Origin: CAYSXY01 sp964435165
Lineage (GTDB): Bacteria > Pseudomonadota > Alphaproteobacteria > Rickettsiales > RI-342
Direction: 5' to 3'
DNA length: 64,000 bases
Assembly: GCA_964435165.1 (NCBI GenBank)
Contig: CAYSXY010000007.1
Span: 7,401 to 71,400, forward strand
Both the position numbers and the translations under genes were made by a program. The first letter of the stretch is position 1. Each line of letters begins with the position of its first letter. The notes beneath the pieces were generated by a model, which was given only the letters and a program-made list of their open reading frames with translations, was not told where the DNA came from and did not search any database. Shown one piece after another: positions 1-8,363 of the stretch.

Positions 1-57
1 AGCACCGCCCATCCGGCCGCAGCCGATCAATAATAATCGTTTACCCGTGAGTGTCAT
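1..57 (-). CDS. proC: Pyrroline-5-carboxylate reductase, N-terminal start only
   Basis: Only the first 19 codons lie in the window; the gene continues off the left edge. They encode MTLTGKRLLLIGCGRMGGA, a basic start followed by the beta-strand and glycine-rich GCGRMGGA loop that opens the NAD(P)-binding Rossmann fold of ProC. The ATG is preceded by AGAGGG at good distance. ProC would carry out the last step of proline synthesis, which fits the proB and proA genes far to the right in the window. The neighbour order (YbjN protein, UbiK) supports ProC, but another Rossmann enzyme cannot be fully excluded from so short a fragment. Confidence 0.72.
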   Translation of the reverse strand, partial: MTLTGKRLLLIGCGRMGGA

Positions 58-181
58 TTTTCCCTCTGATGATTGAGATCGCGCCCCACATGCAAACATA
101 ACTATGCGCCTCACGCAACCGCTGGCTTAACGATAACTCTTCAGACTCATTTCCTTGCAAAAGGTTGGGTGCGTTCACACG

Positions 182-229
182 CCACTAAGGCTTACACCTC
201 AATAATGGAGTGGGCCGCATGTGCGGCCT
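182..229 (-). repeat. 48-nt two-hairpin repeat, copy A (divergent)
   Basis: On the minus strand this 48-nt unit aligns without gaps to the copies at 19166-19213 and 33176-33223 (37 of 48 positions shared with the latter by eye). It forms a perfect GGCCGC / GCGGCC hairpin with an ACAT loop, then a second imperfect hairpin with an ATTATT loop, then the conserved tail TAAGCCTTAGTGG. It lies between the YbjN gene and proC, 124 nt before the proC start. Confidence 0.65.
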
Positions 230-248
230 GATAGCGATAGGTCTTGGC

Positions 249-749
249 TTACGCTTCGCCAAGTGTTTCAAACATTGCGATTTCGAGTGCTTCTTCCGGC
301 GTTTTGCCCCCCCACATCACTGATTGAAAGGCGGGATAAAATCGTTCACATTCTTCAAACGCAACATCCAGAAACTGATCCAGCACAGCAGCGCCCATTC
401 CTTCCTGCGCGGCCAGAAGGGTATGGCGATAGCTGATAAAGCCTTCTTCGTGGCATAAATCAAAATGGCCCAGCCACATGCGCTGATTGACCAGCGCCAA
501 CAAGTTGTAAAGCCGCGGCCTTACTGCCATTTGAACCTTGCTTCCAAAGCTTAAGGAGAAAAGCAGCGCGCCGACTTCCGGCCGCCAACTGCACCATAAG
601 CGTACATCACACCAATGTGTGTTGATTTCGGCAACAATTTCATCATCGGCAATGCGCTCATGCGGCCACTCACGCGAAAATAACGCCTGCTCCACCGCAT
701 CAATCGGATGATGGCTCTGTGATGTGATGTTGGCATCGACGTGCGTCAT
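249..749 (-). CDS. YbjN domain-containing protein
   Basis: Predicted 166-residue soluble protein. The reading frame extends to a GTG at 785, but the ATG at 749 has a GGAG ribosome binding site six to seven bases upstream and gives a start (MTHVDANI) like that of relatives, so I chose it. The sequence pattern, with a short N-terminal helix, a tryptophan- and aromatic-rich central beta region (WCDVRLWCSWRPEVGALLF) and a helical end with EEALEIAMFETLGEA, is that of the alphaproteobacterial YbjN family, usually found beside proC. The fold resembles secretion chaperones; the cellular role is not established. A divergent repeat sits just after its stop codon. Confidence 0.75.
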   Translation of the reverse strand: MTHVDANITSQSHHPIDAVEQALFSREWPHERIADDEIVAEINTHWCDVRLWCSWRPEVGALLFSLSFGSKVQMAVRPRLYNLLALVNQRMWLGHFDLCHEEGFISYRHTLLAAQEGMGAAVLDQFLDVAFEECERFYPAFQSVMWGGKTPEEALEIAMFETLGEA

Positions 750-877
750 TGCTGCTCCGCTTTGTTGTTTTTGTCTTGTCGTCACACGACAAGCTTACGT
801 TGCTTTCATGCAAGCACTTAGGTGATATTTTGCCAGACAACAAGTAAAATCATGAAAAATAATACCTATTTGGCACA

Positions 878-1141
878 CTATGTCGTTTTCTTTGCTGATG
901 ATTTGGCTGTTTTTGTCGCTTTTGGCTTGGCAGCAGCTTCCAGCGCTTCGATGCGCTGCGATAATGCCTGCACCACATCTTTGAGCGCTTCATGCTCCTC
1001 CCGGGTCACCACATCCATTTTTTGCAGAAAATACTGCACCTGGCCCTGGATCATGCGTTCCATTTCATCGCGGACAGCGCTGGCATTATGCATCACCCCG
1101 CCCATCATCTTCATCATATCATCCATGAAGTTCTGATTCAT
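878..1141 (-). CDS. ubiK: Ubiquinone biosynthesis accessory factor UbiK (BMFP/YqiC family)
   Basis: An 87-residue protein with the UbiK pattern: a methionine-rich N-terminus (MNQNFMDDMMKMMGGV), an amphipathic helix, then a trimeric coiled coil containing VVTREEHEALKDVVQALSQR, and a lysine/alanine-rich tail (about residues 69-87). In E. coli UbiK helps the aerobic ubiquinone-synthesis complex, probably by contacting membrane lipids. The start ATG has a GGGAG ribosome binding site eight bases upstream. It is read in the same direction as the YbjN gene and proC and is divergent from lgt. Confidence 0.85.
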   Translation of the reverse strand: MNQNFMDDMMKMMGGVMHNASAVRDEMERMIQGQVQYFLQKMDVVTREEHEALKDVVQALSQRIEALEAAAKPKATKTAKSSAKKTT

Positions 1142-1461
1142 TCGCCACTCCCTTGCTGGTATCTACCGTCATCCTATTGTATAGTCATACCACTTAAAAA
1201 CTACCCATTGCTGCAAATAGCAGATTTGCTTGTGCTCCTCATGTCATGTAGATTTAGCTACAATCATTCCGGTGCTCATCAAACTCCTATTTTCGCTGTA
1301 TGGGGAATTCTAAATTGGAGCGACTATATATCGCATAAGATGACCAAATGGTTGTACCATTATTCCACCGCTTTGCCACCCGAGATAGTGTCGCCACGAG
1401 ATGGAGAATGTGACGACATTACCTCGCAGCAGATGCTCTTGAATATGCCCTCGGATACGAA
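1142..1461. other. Divergent intergenic region between ubiK and lgt
   Basis: 320 bases with no convincing gene. It must carry promoters for both directions. Two short inverted repeats are visible (GCAAAT/ATTTGC at 1213-1229, and AATGG/CCATT near 1350), too small to interpret. I see no tRNA or riboswitch-like structure. Confidence 0.6.
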
Positions 1462-2337
1462 ATGTCATTGTTAGCGATTCCCTTTCCTGCCATTGACCCG
1501 GTGCTGGTCTCGTTTGGCCCTGTTGCCATCCGCTGGTACTCGCTGGCATATATTGTGGGCTTTGTCCTCGGCTGGTGGCTCATTCGTCGGCAATTAGCCC
1601 ACCCGCCCCAATTGTTTCCGAAGCAGGCGCTTGATGACTTGCTGATCTGGGTTGTCATTGGCGTCGTGCTTGGAGGGCGACTGGGCTATGTATTATTTTA
1701 TCACCCGCTCTATTTTGCTCATCATCCTTTAGAAATCTTTCAATTATGGCAAGGCGGCATGTCCTTCCATGGCGGTATGATTGGGAGCATCGCTGGCGTC
1801 TTTGCCTTTTGCCGCATTCAAACAGCCGAGAAGCCTCTTCTGAATCTTGTCGTGCTTTCTATTCCGCGCCTGCAATGGCGAAGACCGCCGATTCCGTTTT
1901 TGCCGGTCATGGATTTGGTTGCCTTGGTCGCACCTATTGGTCTGGGGCTGGGCCGTCTTGCCAATTTCATCAATGGTGAGCTCTATGGTCGCGTCAGCGA
2001 TGTGCCATGGGCCATGGTCTTCCCGCATGGCGGGCCGGAACCCCGTCATCCGAGTCAGCTTTATCAGGCATTTGGCGAGGGGCTGTTGCTGCTTCTGCTG
2101 CTGTGGATTGCCTGCCGCCTGGGAGGGCGTCGCTATCCGGGGCTGATTGGCGGGTTATTTCTCAGCGGTTATGCCATCGCCCGCATGGTGGGTGAATATT
2201 TCCGCCAGCCGGATGCTCATCTGGGATTGCTGGTTGCCGGGCTGACCATGGGGCAATTACTGAGCATTCCGATGCTATTGCTAGGGCTCTATGTCATACG
2301 CCGCGCCTTGTCACAACGCCTGGAATCGCCTGTTTGA
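1462..2337 (+). CDS. lgt: Prolipoprotein diacylglyceryl transferase
   Basis: Integral inner-membrane enzyme that moves a diacylglyceryl group from phosphatidylglycerol to the lipobox cysteine of prolipoproteins, the first step of lipoprotein maturation. The 291-residue product has about seven hydrophobic segments, the HGG loop (about residues 103-105) and the Lgt signature GRLANFINGELYGR (164-177). Compared with the usual spacing there seem to be about 25 extra residues around 118-143, between the HGGMIG helix and the next membrane helix. The ATG lacks a clear ribosome binding site. The stop codon overlaps the next start (TGATG), so it is likely translated together with the methyltransferase. 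Confidence 0.95.
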   Translation: MSLLAIPFPAIDPVLVSFGPVAIRWYSLAYIVGFVLGWWLIRRQLAHPPQLFPKQALDDLLIWVVIGVVLGGRLGYVLFYHPLYFAHHPLEIFQLWQGGMSFHGGMIGSIAGVFAFCRIQTAEKPLLNLVVLSIPRLQWRRPPIPFLPVMDLVALVAPIGLGLGRLANFINGELYGRVSDVPWAMVFPHGGPEPRHPSQLYQAFGEGLLLLLLLWIACRLGGRRYPGLIGGLFLSGYAIARMVGEYFRQPDAHLGLLVAGLTMGQLLSIPMLLLGLYVIRRALSQRLESPV

Positions 2338-3452
2338 TGGCAGTGCCTGACTCGACCAATACGGACAGCGCTTCACCGCTGATGGCGCTTATTGCCGAGC
2401 ATATTCACAGGCACGGCCCTATGCCTGTTCATGATTACATGCAGCATTGTCTGACGCATCCGACATATGGCTATTACACGGCGCAACAACCGTTTGGTAC
2501 AGACGGAGACTTTATTACCGCGCCAGAAATAACATCACTCTTTGGCGAATTACTAGGCGTCTGGGCGCTGCTTCAATGGCAGCAGATGGGGCAACCGAAT
2601 GCATGGCAATTCATGGAATGTGGGCCGGGGCGCGGGCTCTTAATGCGTGACGCGCTGCGGGCCATGCAGCGCCTCTGCCCTGATTGCCTTCAGACAATGC
2701 AACTCTGTCTGGTTGAGGTCAGCCCATTGCTTCGCATGCAGCAGAAAGAGGCGCTTTCATCCTATGATATAACGCTTAACTGGCAGTCCTCACCCATGCC
2801 GCTTTCGCCGCTGCCGACCATCATGCTCGCCAATGAATATCTCGATGCGCTACCAATCCGGCAATATGTTCTGACCGAGCAGGGCTGGTGTGAGCGCTGC
2901 GTGGATCTGGCCGAAGATGCACAGGATTTCTGCTTTGTTGCCGGTCGTGCAGCAACGCCGCCCTTTCGCCTGCCAGAGGCAACGATAGGAGACGTCGTTG
3001 AATATTGCCCGGAAGCACATGCGTTGATGCAGCATTGTGCTCTCCATGCTGCCAGCCATCCCTTCTACGCATTATGCATTGATTATGGCTATGGCAATCA
3101 TGGCTGGGGCGAAAGCTTGCAGGCTGTGCGTCGGCATCAGCCCTGCGACGCGCTGGAACAGCCAGGTTTATGCGACCTGACCGCCCATGTTGATTTTGCT
3201 CGATTAGCAGACACAGCGTCTTTGCACGGTGCCGCCATCCATGGCCCCATCAGCCAGTCCGTCTTTCTCCAGCGTCTTGGCATCAGGGAACGGACGGAGC
3301 AGCTTTGCGAGATGGCAACACCGCGCCAAAAACAATTATTGCGCGCCAGTACACACCGGTTGATCGCCCCGGAAGAAATGGGGCAGCTTTTTCAGGTCAT
3401 GGCCATCTCCTCTTCTTCCCTGCCACCACCCGCCGGTTTTGAAAGAAGGTGA
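2337..3452 (+). CDS. Class I SAM-dependent methyltransferase, MidA/NDUFAF7 family
   Basis: 371 residues. The family hallmarks are clear: GDFITAPEITSLFGELLG near residues 60-78 and the SAM-binding ECGPGRG motif around residue 100. The mitochondrial relative NDUFAF7 (MidA) methylates an arginine of the complex I subunit NDUFS2; the bacterial role is presumed similar but unproved. The frame also offers a TTG one codon earlier; the ATG at 2337 overlaps the lgt stop and is preferred. It overlaps the next gene, pgeF, depending on the start used there. The order lgt, methyltransferase, pgeF is a conserved alphaproteobacterial arrangement. Confidence 0.88.
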   Translation: MAVPDSTNTDSASPLMALIAEHIHRHGPMPVHDYMQHCLTHPTYGYYTAQQPFGTDGDFITAPEITSLFGELLGVWALLQWQQMGQPNAWQFMECGPGRGLLMRDALRAMQRLCPDCLQTMQLCLVEVSPLLRMQQKEALSSYDITLNWQSSPMPLSPLPTIMLANEYLDALPIRQYVLTEQGWCERCVDLAEDAQDFCFVAGRAATPPFRLPEATIGDVVEYCPEAHALMQHCALHAASHPFYALCIDYGYGNHGWGESLQAVRRHQPCDALEQPGLCDLTAHVDFARLADTASLHGAAIHGPISQSVFLQRLGIRERTEQLCEMATPRQKQLLRASTHRLIAPEEMGQLFQVMAISSSSLPPPAGFERR

Positions 3453-3459
3453 CACTCAC

Positions 3460-4254
3460 GTGCCGGTTACGTATGGTGCCTCCATGCTGACTCACCCTCT
3501 TCTCGATCACCCTGTGTTGCGCCACGGCTTCTTCACCCGTGAAGGAGGCGTCAGCACAGGCATCTATGCAAGCCTCAATTGTGGCCCGGGATCAAACGAT
3601 GCCGCCGAGGCCATCGCCGAGAACCGTCGTCGCGCTGCCAGCGCTTTTGGACTGAAAGATACGTCAGCACTCATCACCTTATCGCAAATTCATTCCGCCA
3701 AGGTGCATTCTGTGACGAGCCTGACGCAACGTGCCTCTGTCCAATTTGCCGACGGTGATGCGCTGGTGACCGATCAGCCTGGGATGATGCTTGGGATATT
3801 AACGGCGGATTGTGGCCCGGTGCTCTTTGCTGACCCTGACGCTAAAATCATTGGTGCAGCCCATGCCGGATGGAAAGGTGCACTTGGCGGCATTATTGAG
3901 AATACTGTCTCTGCGATGTGCGCCCTTGGTGCGTCGCGGCCAGCCATACATGCCGTGCTTGGGCCTTGTATCGCGCAAGCCTCTTACGAGGTAGATGACA
4001 GTTTTCGCCAACGTTTCTGCAGAGAGGATTTGTCCTATGACTCTTTTTTCGCCAACGGCAACACTAACGATAAATGGCAGTTTGATCTGAAAGGCTTTAT
4101 TCACCGCCAGCTTATCCGGTCAGGACTCACCTCGACCGATCTGATGCCAGAGGATACCTATCGCGATGAACAACAATTCTTCAGCTACCGCCGCACAACA
4201 CATCGCGGTGAGCCAGGTTATGGTCGCCAACTCTCTGCCCTGATGCTTCGCTAG
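3460..4254 (+). CDS. pgeF: Peptidoglycan editing factor PgeF (laccase-domain purine nucleoside phosphorylase family)
   Basis: A single-domain protein of about 264 residues. Family motifs are visible: FFTREGGVSTGIYASLN near the N-terminus, LTADCGPVL and AAHAGWKG in the middle (Cys/His metal and active-site residues), GPCIAQASYEV, and the C-terminal SYRRTTHRGEPGYGRQ. Related proteins remove misincorporated L-serine from peptidoglycan precursors, or act as purine nucleoside phosphorylase/adenosine deaminase. Possible starts are TTG 3439, GTG 3460 and ATG 3484; GTG 3460 has AGAAGG ten bases upstream and is chosen. No clear terminator follows before ilvE. Confidence 0.9.
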   Translation: MPVTYGASMLTHPLLDHPVLRHGFFTREGGVSTGIYASLNCGPGSNDAAEAIAENRRRAASAFGLKDTSALITLSQIHSAKVHSVTSLTQRASVQFADGDALVTDQPGMMLGILTADCGPVLFADPDAKIIGAAHAGWKGALGGIIENTVSAMCALGASRPAIHAVLGPCIAQASYEVDDSFRQRFCREDLSYDSFFANGNTNDKWQFDLKGFIHRQLIRSGLTSTDLMPEDTYRDEQQFFSYRRTTHRGEPGYGRQLSALMLR

Positions 4255-4340
4255 ATACTCTCTAAGCCGCTGCCCGCTTGACGGCATGACGTCGCGGTGC
4301 TAGCCAGATTTCTTTATCACAATTTTTTGATGAGAGGATT

Positions 4341-5216
4341 ATGGCTGATATCATACCGTTCGACGATCGCGATGGCGTCATCTGGGTGAATGGCAAGATG
4401 GTGCCCTGGCGAGACGCCACGTTACATATCCTCTCCCATGGGCTGCATTATGGCCGCTCAGTATTTGAAGGCGTGCGCGCCTATAGCGGCAAGGTGTTCA
4501 AAATGCAGGAACATAACGAACGCCTGCACCGCTCTGCCGAACTGCTCGATTTTACGATTCCTTATTCGGTTGACGAATTGAATCAGGCAACGCTCGACGT
4601 CATGGCAGCTAATAATCTGGAAGAGTGCTACATTCGCCCTGTCGCCTGGAGTGGCAGCGAGATGATGGCGATTTCTGCACAGCACAACACCATTCATGTC
4701 GCGATTGCGGCATGGCAGTGGCCCCATTATTTCTCACGCGAGATGAAGGAAAAAGGCCTTAAGCTTAAAACATCGAAGTGGAAGCGTCCGTCGCCGGAGA
4801 CGGCACCTTCAGCCAGCAAGGCGGCCGGGCTTTATATGATCTGCACTATGGCCAAACATGAGGCAGAGCGCGAAGGTTTTAACGATGCGCTGATGCTGGA
4901 CTGGCGCGGTTATATTGCCGAAGCGACCGGTGCTAATATTTTTCTGGTCCAGGATGGTGAAATTCATACCCCGACGCCGGATTGCTTTTTGGATGGCATT
5001 ACGCGTCGCACCGTGATTGATCTGGCGAAGAAGCGTGGCATTCGCGTTGTCGAGCGCCATATTCAACCTGAAGAGCTGGCAAAGACCCAGGAGATATTCC
5101 TTACCGGCACGGCGGCTGAAGTCAAACCCGTCTCCGGCATTGATGATTATCAGTTTGTCGTCGGTGATGTGTGCAAGGCGATGATGGATGATTACGAAGC
5201 GTTGATACGTAGTTGA
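4341..5216 (+). CDS. ilvE: Branched-chain amino acid aminotransferase (fold-type IV PLP enzyme)
   Basis: 291 residues, the usual length for IlvE, which performs the last step of leucine, isoleucine and valine synthesis using glutamate and pyridoxal phosphate. Seen in the sequence: SHGLHYGRSVFEGVRAYSG near the N-terminus, the probable PLP lysine in ICTMAKHEAEREGFNDALML, the EATGANIFLV turn and the FLTGTAAEVKPV phosphate-binding stretch. The ATG has GAGAGGA eight bases upstream. The stop lies only a few bases from the converging end of pgsA. A D-amino-acid aminotransferase of the same fold is the main alternative but the motifs fit IlvE better. Confidence 0.93.
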   Translation: MADIIPFDDRDGVIWVNGKMVPWRDATLHILSHGLHYGRSVFEGVRAYSGKVFKMQEHNERLHRSAELLDFTIPYSVDELNQATLDVMAANNLEECYIRPVAWSGSEMMAISAQHNTIHVAIAAWQWPHYFSREMKEKGLKLKTSKWKRPSPETAPSASKAAGLYMICTMAKHEAEREGFNDALMLDWRGYIAEATGANIFLVQDGEIHTPTPDCFLDGITRRTVIDLAKKRGIRVVERHIQPEELAKTQEIFLTGTAAEVKPVSGIDDYQFVVGDVCKAMMDDYEALIRS

Positions 5217-5222
5217 TAGGGC

Positions 5223-5762
5223 TTACGTTAAGTAACGCAGACTCGCTTTCGTATAGTGATAGCCTGTCACGGCAGCCAGTAACGCCGCTGCCCACAGGAG
5301 ATACGTTCCCGCAAGCGAGATCTCAACGCTCCCCATGACAGGAGCGAGTAACAGCAGAAACAGAGCCATCAGCTGCGCTGCCGTTTTCCATTTCGCCAGG
5401 GTTGTGACCGGTAATTCCACCATCTGCCCGGCAAGGCATTCGCGCAGTCCGGCAATTAACAATTCGCGACTAATGATCACAATCACGGGCAGCACATGAG
5501 CCCGGCCATCCGCCACCAATAAGACCAGAATTGCCGCCACCAGAAGCTTATCGGCCACCGGGTCAAGATAGGCCCCCATTTTTGATTCCACCTGCCAACG
5601 CCTCGCCAGCCAACCATCAAAAAAATCTGTTAGTGCCGCCAGTATAAATAAAATGAGTAATAGCAGTGCCTGCCAGGGCGACGGCACAAACCACGCTGCG
5701 ATCAGCGCTGGAATCACGGCGATGCGAAACAGGGTGAGAAAATTGGGCACATGCCGCTGCAT
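5223..5762 (-). CDS. pgsA: CDP-diacylglycerol--glycerol-3-phosphate 3-phosphatidyltransferase
   Basis: 179-residue membrane enzyme committing CDP-diacylglycerol to phosphatidylglycerol. The CDP-alcohol phosphatidyltransferase motif DGx2ARx8Gx3Dx3D is complete, running from DGWLARRW to GAYLDPVAD at about residues 48-70. About five hydrophobic helices follow. The ATG has AAGGA upstream. It is the second gene of a minus-strand pair behind uvrC (70-nt gap), a pairing common in proteobacteria. It makes the phosphatidylglycerol used by Lgt, whose gene lies nearby. Confidence 0.95.
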   Translation of the reverse strand: MQRHVPNFLTLFRIAVIPALIAAWFVPSPWQALLLLILFILAALTDFFDGWLARRWQVESKMGAYLDPVADKLLVAAILVLLVADGRAHVLPVIVIISRELLIAGLRECLAGQMVELPVTTLAKWKTAAQLMALFLLLLAPVMGSVEISLAGTYLLWAAALLAAVTGYHYTKASLRYLT

Positions 5763-5832
5763 GAATATCCTTCCGTTTTTTACCTATCTTAACGGTGAGA
5801 ACGGCTTTGGGAAAGCCTGTATTGTGAGAGAA

Positions 5833-7707
5833 TCAGACATCCGGATGGAAATAACCATAGATTACCTCCGCCATGTGCTGACTGATTCCATCTATGGCCA
5901 ATAAATCTGCCTTGGTTGCTTCTTCCACTCCTCGCGCCGAGCCAAAATGATGAAGCAGTGCTTTTTTACGTTTCGGGCCAATGCCCGGTATATCGTCCAG
6001 TGCTGATTTGACCAATGCTGATGCGCGACGCTTACGGTGACTCCCAATGGCAAAGCGATGCGCCTCATCTCTCAAGCGCTGAAGGAAATGCAATGTGGCA
6101 TCACCTGGCGGCAGAGAAAAAGGCTGTTGCCCCGGCAGATGAAATTGTTCACGCCCGGCATGGCGATCCGGCCCTTTTGAAATCGCAACGACCGGCAACT
6201 CGATCTGTCGCTCAGCCAGAACATCGCAGACGGTAGATAGCTGTCCCTTCCCTCCGTCAATCAGCAGCAAGTCAGGAATATGTTCAGCCTGTGCATCCCA
6301 TCCGGTCTTAAAGCGGCGGCGCATGACCTGCCGCATCATGTCATAATCATCCCCGCCACTGACATGGCCTTGCTTCACAGGCCCGGATATGTCGATATTA
6401 TATTTGCGGTAATAAGAGGGCATGAGGCCTTCTGTACCGCTCACCACCATAGCGCCCACTGCATGCGTGCCCATGATATGGCTGTTATCATAAACCTCAA
6501 TGCGGCGCGGTATGTCGTCGAGATCAAATAATCGCTGCAGCGCTTCCAGATGCGTACGAACCGATGCCGATTCCGCCAGACGGCGTTTCAACGCCTCGCT
6601 TGCATTGCTCACAGCAAATTGCACTGCACGTTGCTTGTCACCACGCTTTGGCACCATTAGCTGCACTTTGTGTCCGGCCTTTTGCGACAGAATTTCCGAT
6701 AATTCAGCCTCGCCATCCGCGGTATGGCTGAGCAAAAGATGGCGGGGCACCGGATGTGTGACGTAGAACTGACTGATAAAGGCCGCCATAATCTCGTCGT
6801 CATTCGCCTCACCGGCATGCGCGGGAAAGAAGCTACGATTGCCATAATGCTGGCCGCCGCGCATAAAGAATATTTGAATACAGCATTCTCCTCCATCGCG
6901 CTGCATGCCTATCACATCCGCATCGGCCACCGAGTGCAATGAAACGCGCTGCATACTCTGAATGCGGCTGAGAGCATGGATACGATCACGCAGATGGGCT
7001 GCCTCTTCATAACGCATCTCACGACTGGCCGTATCCATCTGATCGGACAAAGTCTGTTGCACCTCTGCCGTTTTGCCGGAGAGAAATTCCCGTGCCAGCG
7101 CCACCTGCGCCGCATAGTCTTTTGAACTGATCAGACCAACACATGGCGCGCTACAGCGTTTAATCTGATATTGCAAACAGGGCCGCGTGCGTGACTCAAA
7201 CATACGATCCGAACAAGGACGCAGCAGAAATATTCTCTGCAGCGTGGTCAGCGCTTCACGTACTGCCTGTACGGATGCAAACGGCCCATAATATTCGGCA
7301 TTTGCTTTTTTTTGACCGCGATATTTACTGATGCGGGGATAATCATGCTCTGCCGATAGCTTGATGTAGGGGTAGGATTTGTCATCACGAAGCAGGATAT
7401 TGAAGCGCGGCTGGTATTGTTTGATAAAATCCGCCTCAAGCAGCAGAGCCTCGGCTTCCGTATCCGTCGTGACAAATTCCATACCATGAGTCAGGCTCAC
7501 CATATGCTGTAGCCGGTAGGGCAGGCGGGAAAGATGGGTATAATTCGCCACGCGCTTTTTCAGGCTGCGTGCCTTGCCCACATAAAGCACCGCCCCTTCT
7601 TTATCGGCCATTCGATAAACACCAGGGCGCTCCGGCAGGCGTGTCACATAATCAGCAATCAACGCTGCGCCAGATGATGGTGATCCGTGTTTCGTTTTGT
7701 TTGTCAC
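5833..7707 (-). CDS. uvrC: Excinuclease ABC subunit C
   Basis: The 624-residue dual-incision nuclease of nucleotide excision repair. Domains in order: GIY-YIG nuclease at the N-terminus (GVYRMADKEGAVLYVGKARS, about 29-48), cysteine-containing loop, UVR motif binding UvrB (MRYEEAAHLRDRIHAL, about 210-225), RNase H-like nuclease (VYDNSHIMGTHAVGAMVV and LLIDGGKGQL), and tandem helix-hairpin-helix (IPGIGPKRKKALLHHFGS and IDGISQHMAEVIY). All key regions look intact. The start is a GTG with a GGGA element upstream. It is read toward pgsA. Confidence 0.97.
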   Translation of the reverse strand: MTNKTKHGSPSSGAALIADYVTRLPERPGVYRMADKEGAVLYVGKARSLKKRVANYTHLSRLPYRLQHMVSLTHGMEFVTTDTEAEALLLEADFIKQYQPRFNILLRDDKSYPYIKLSAEHDYPRISKYRGQKKANAEYYGPFASVQAVREALTTLQRIFLLRPCSDRMFESRTRPCLQYQIKRCSAPCVGLISSKDYAAQVALAREFLSGKTAEVQQTLSDQMDTASREMRYEEAAHLRDRIHALSRIQSMQRVSLHSVADADVIGMQRDGGECCIQIFFMRGGQHYGNRSFFPAHAGEANDDEIMAAFISQFYVTHPVPRHLLLSHTADGEAELSEILSQKAGHKVQLMVPKRGDKQRAVQFAVSNASEALKRRLAESASVRTHLEALQRLFDLDDIPRRIEVYDNSHIMGTHAVGAMVVSGTEGLMPSYYRKYNIDISGPVKQGHVSGGDDYDMMRQVMRRRFKTGWDAQAEHIPDLLLIDGGKGQLSTVCDVLAERQIELPVVAISKGPDRHAGREQFHLPGQQPFSLPPGDATLHFLQRLRDEAHRFAIGSHRKRRASALVKSALDDIPGIGPKRKKALLHHFGSARGVEEATKADLLAIDGISQHMAEVIYGYFHPDV

Positions 7708-7859
7708 TCACTCATTCCCGATTCGATCTATGGAGGCTTACGAACCACAATCGTTGCATGGCGCGCCTGCCAAGCCTATAGTCATCTATGGATAGGATAA
7801 ATCCATGATGGCAACAAGATACCGCGTAAAAACCATTGAGCCTATTGTAGCATTATATT

Positions 7860-8351
7860 GTGACGACATTTGACCACCTCCCCTACCGGCCATGCGCCGG
7901 GATGATGCTGTTCAACCGCGACGGGCTGATTTTCGTCGCCAAGCGTATCGATATGCGCTCAGAAGCCTGGCAAATGCCGCAGGGGGGCATTGATGACGGA
8001 GAGGATGCGCGTCTTGCCGCAAAGCGCGAATTAGAGGAAGAAATCGGCACGGCCAATGCCGAGATCATCGCCGAAAGTCGTGACTGGTATTATTATGATC
8101 TCCCTGCTCATCTGGTGCCGAAATTATGGGGAGGACAGTATCGCGGGCAGCAGCAAAAATGGTTTCTAATGCGCTTTACCGGCGAGGATGAAGATATCAA
8201 CATCGACACGCATCATCCGGAATTTTCCGAATGGAAATGGGTCAGTGTCGAGGAATTACCATCATTGATCGTGCCTTTTAAGCGCGATGTCTATCGCGAG
8301 GTGATTGCTGAGCTGACGCCGCTGATTACCCATTTGCAAGATGCAGAATAA
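7860..8351 (+). CDS. rppH: RNA pyrophosphohydrolase (Nudix)
   Basis: 163-residue Nudix hydrolase. It carries the complete Nudix box GGIDDGEDARLAAKRELEEE followed by IG (about residues 42-63) and the RppH-type context YRPCAGMMLFNRDG, AWQMPQGGI and GQQQKWFLMRF. RppH converts the 5' triphosphate of mRNAs to monophosphate, which opens them to RNase E. The apparent start is a GTG with no visible ribosome binding site. A sulfotransferase gene follows after about 12 bases, so they may be co-transcribed. Confidence 0.93.
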   Translation: MTTFDHLPYRPCAGMMLFNRDGLIFVAKRIDMRSEAWQMPQGGIDDGEDARLAAKRELEEEIGTANAEIIAESRDWYYYDLPAHLVPKLWGGQYRGQQQKWFLMRFTGEDEDINIDTHHPEFSEWKWVSVEELPSLIVPFKRDVYREVIAELTPLITHLQDAE

Positions 8352-8363
8352 ACGAGCCTTGTG

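Noticed and set aside
7735..7785. Another repeat-like stretch (GAGGCTTACG ... ATGGCGCG) before rppH
   Set aside because: Alignment to the 48-nt unit needs several gaps and keeps neither hairpin.
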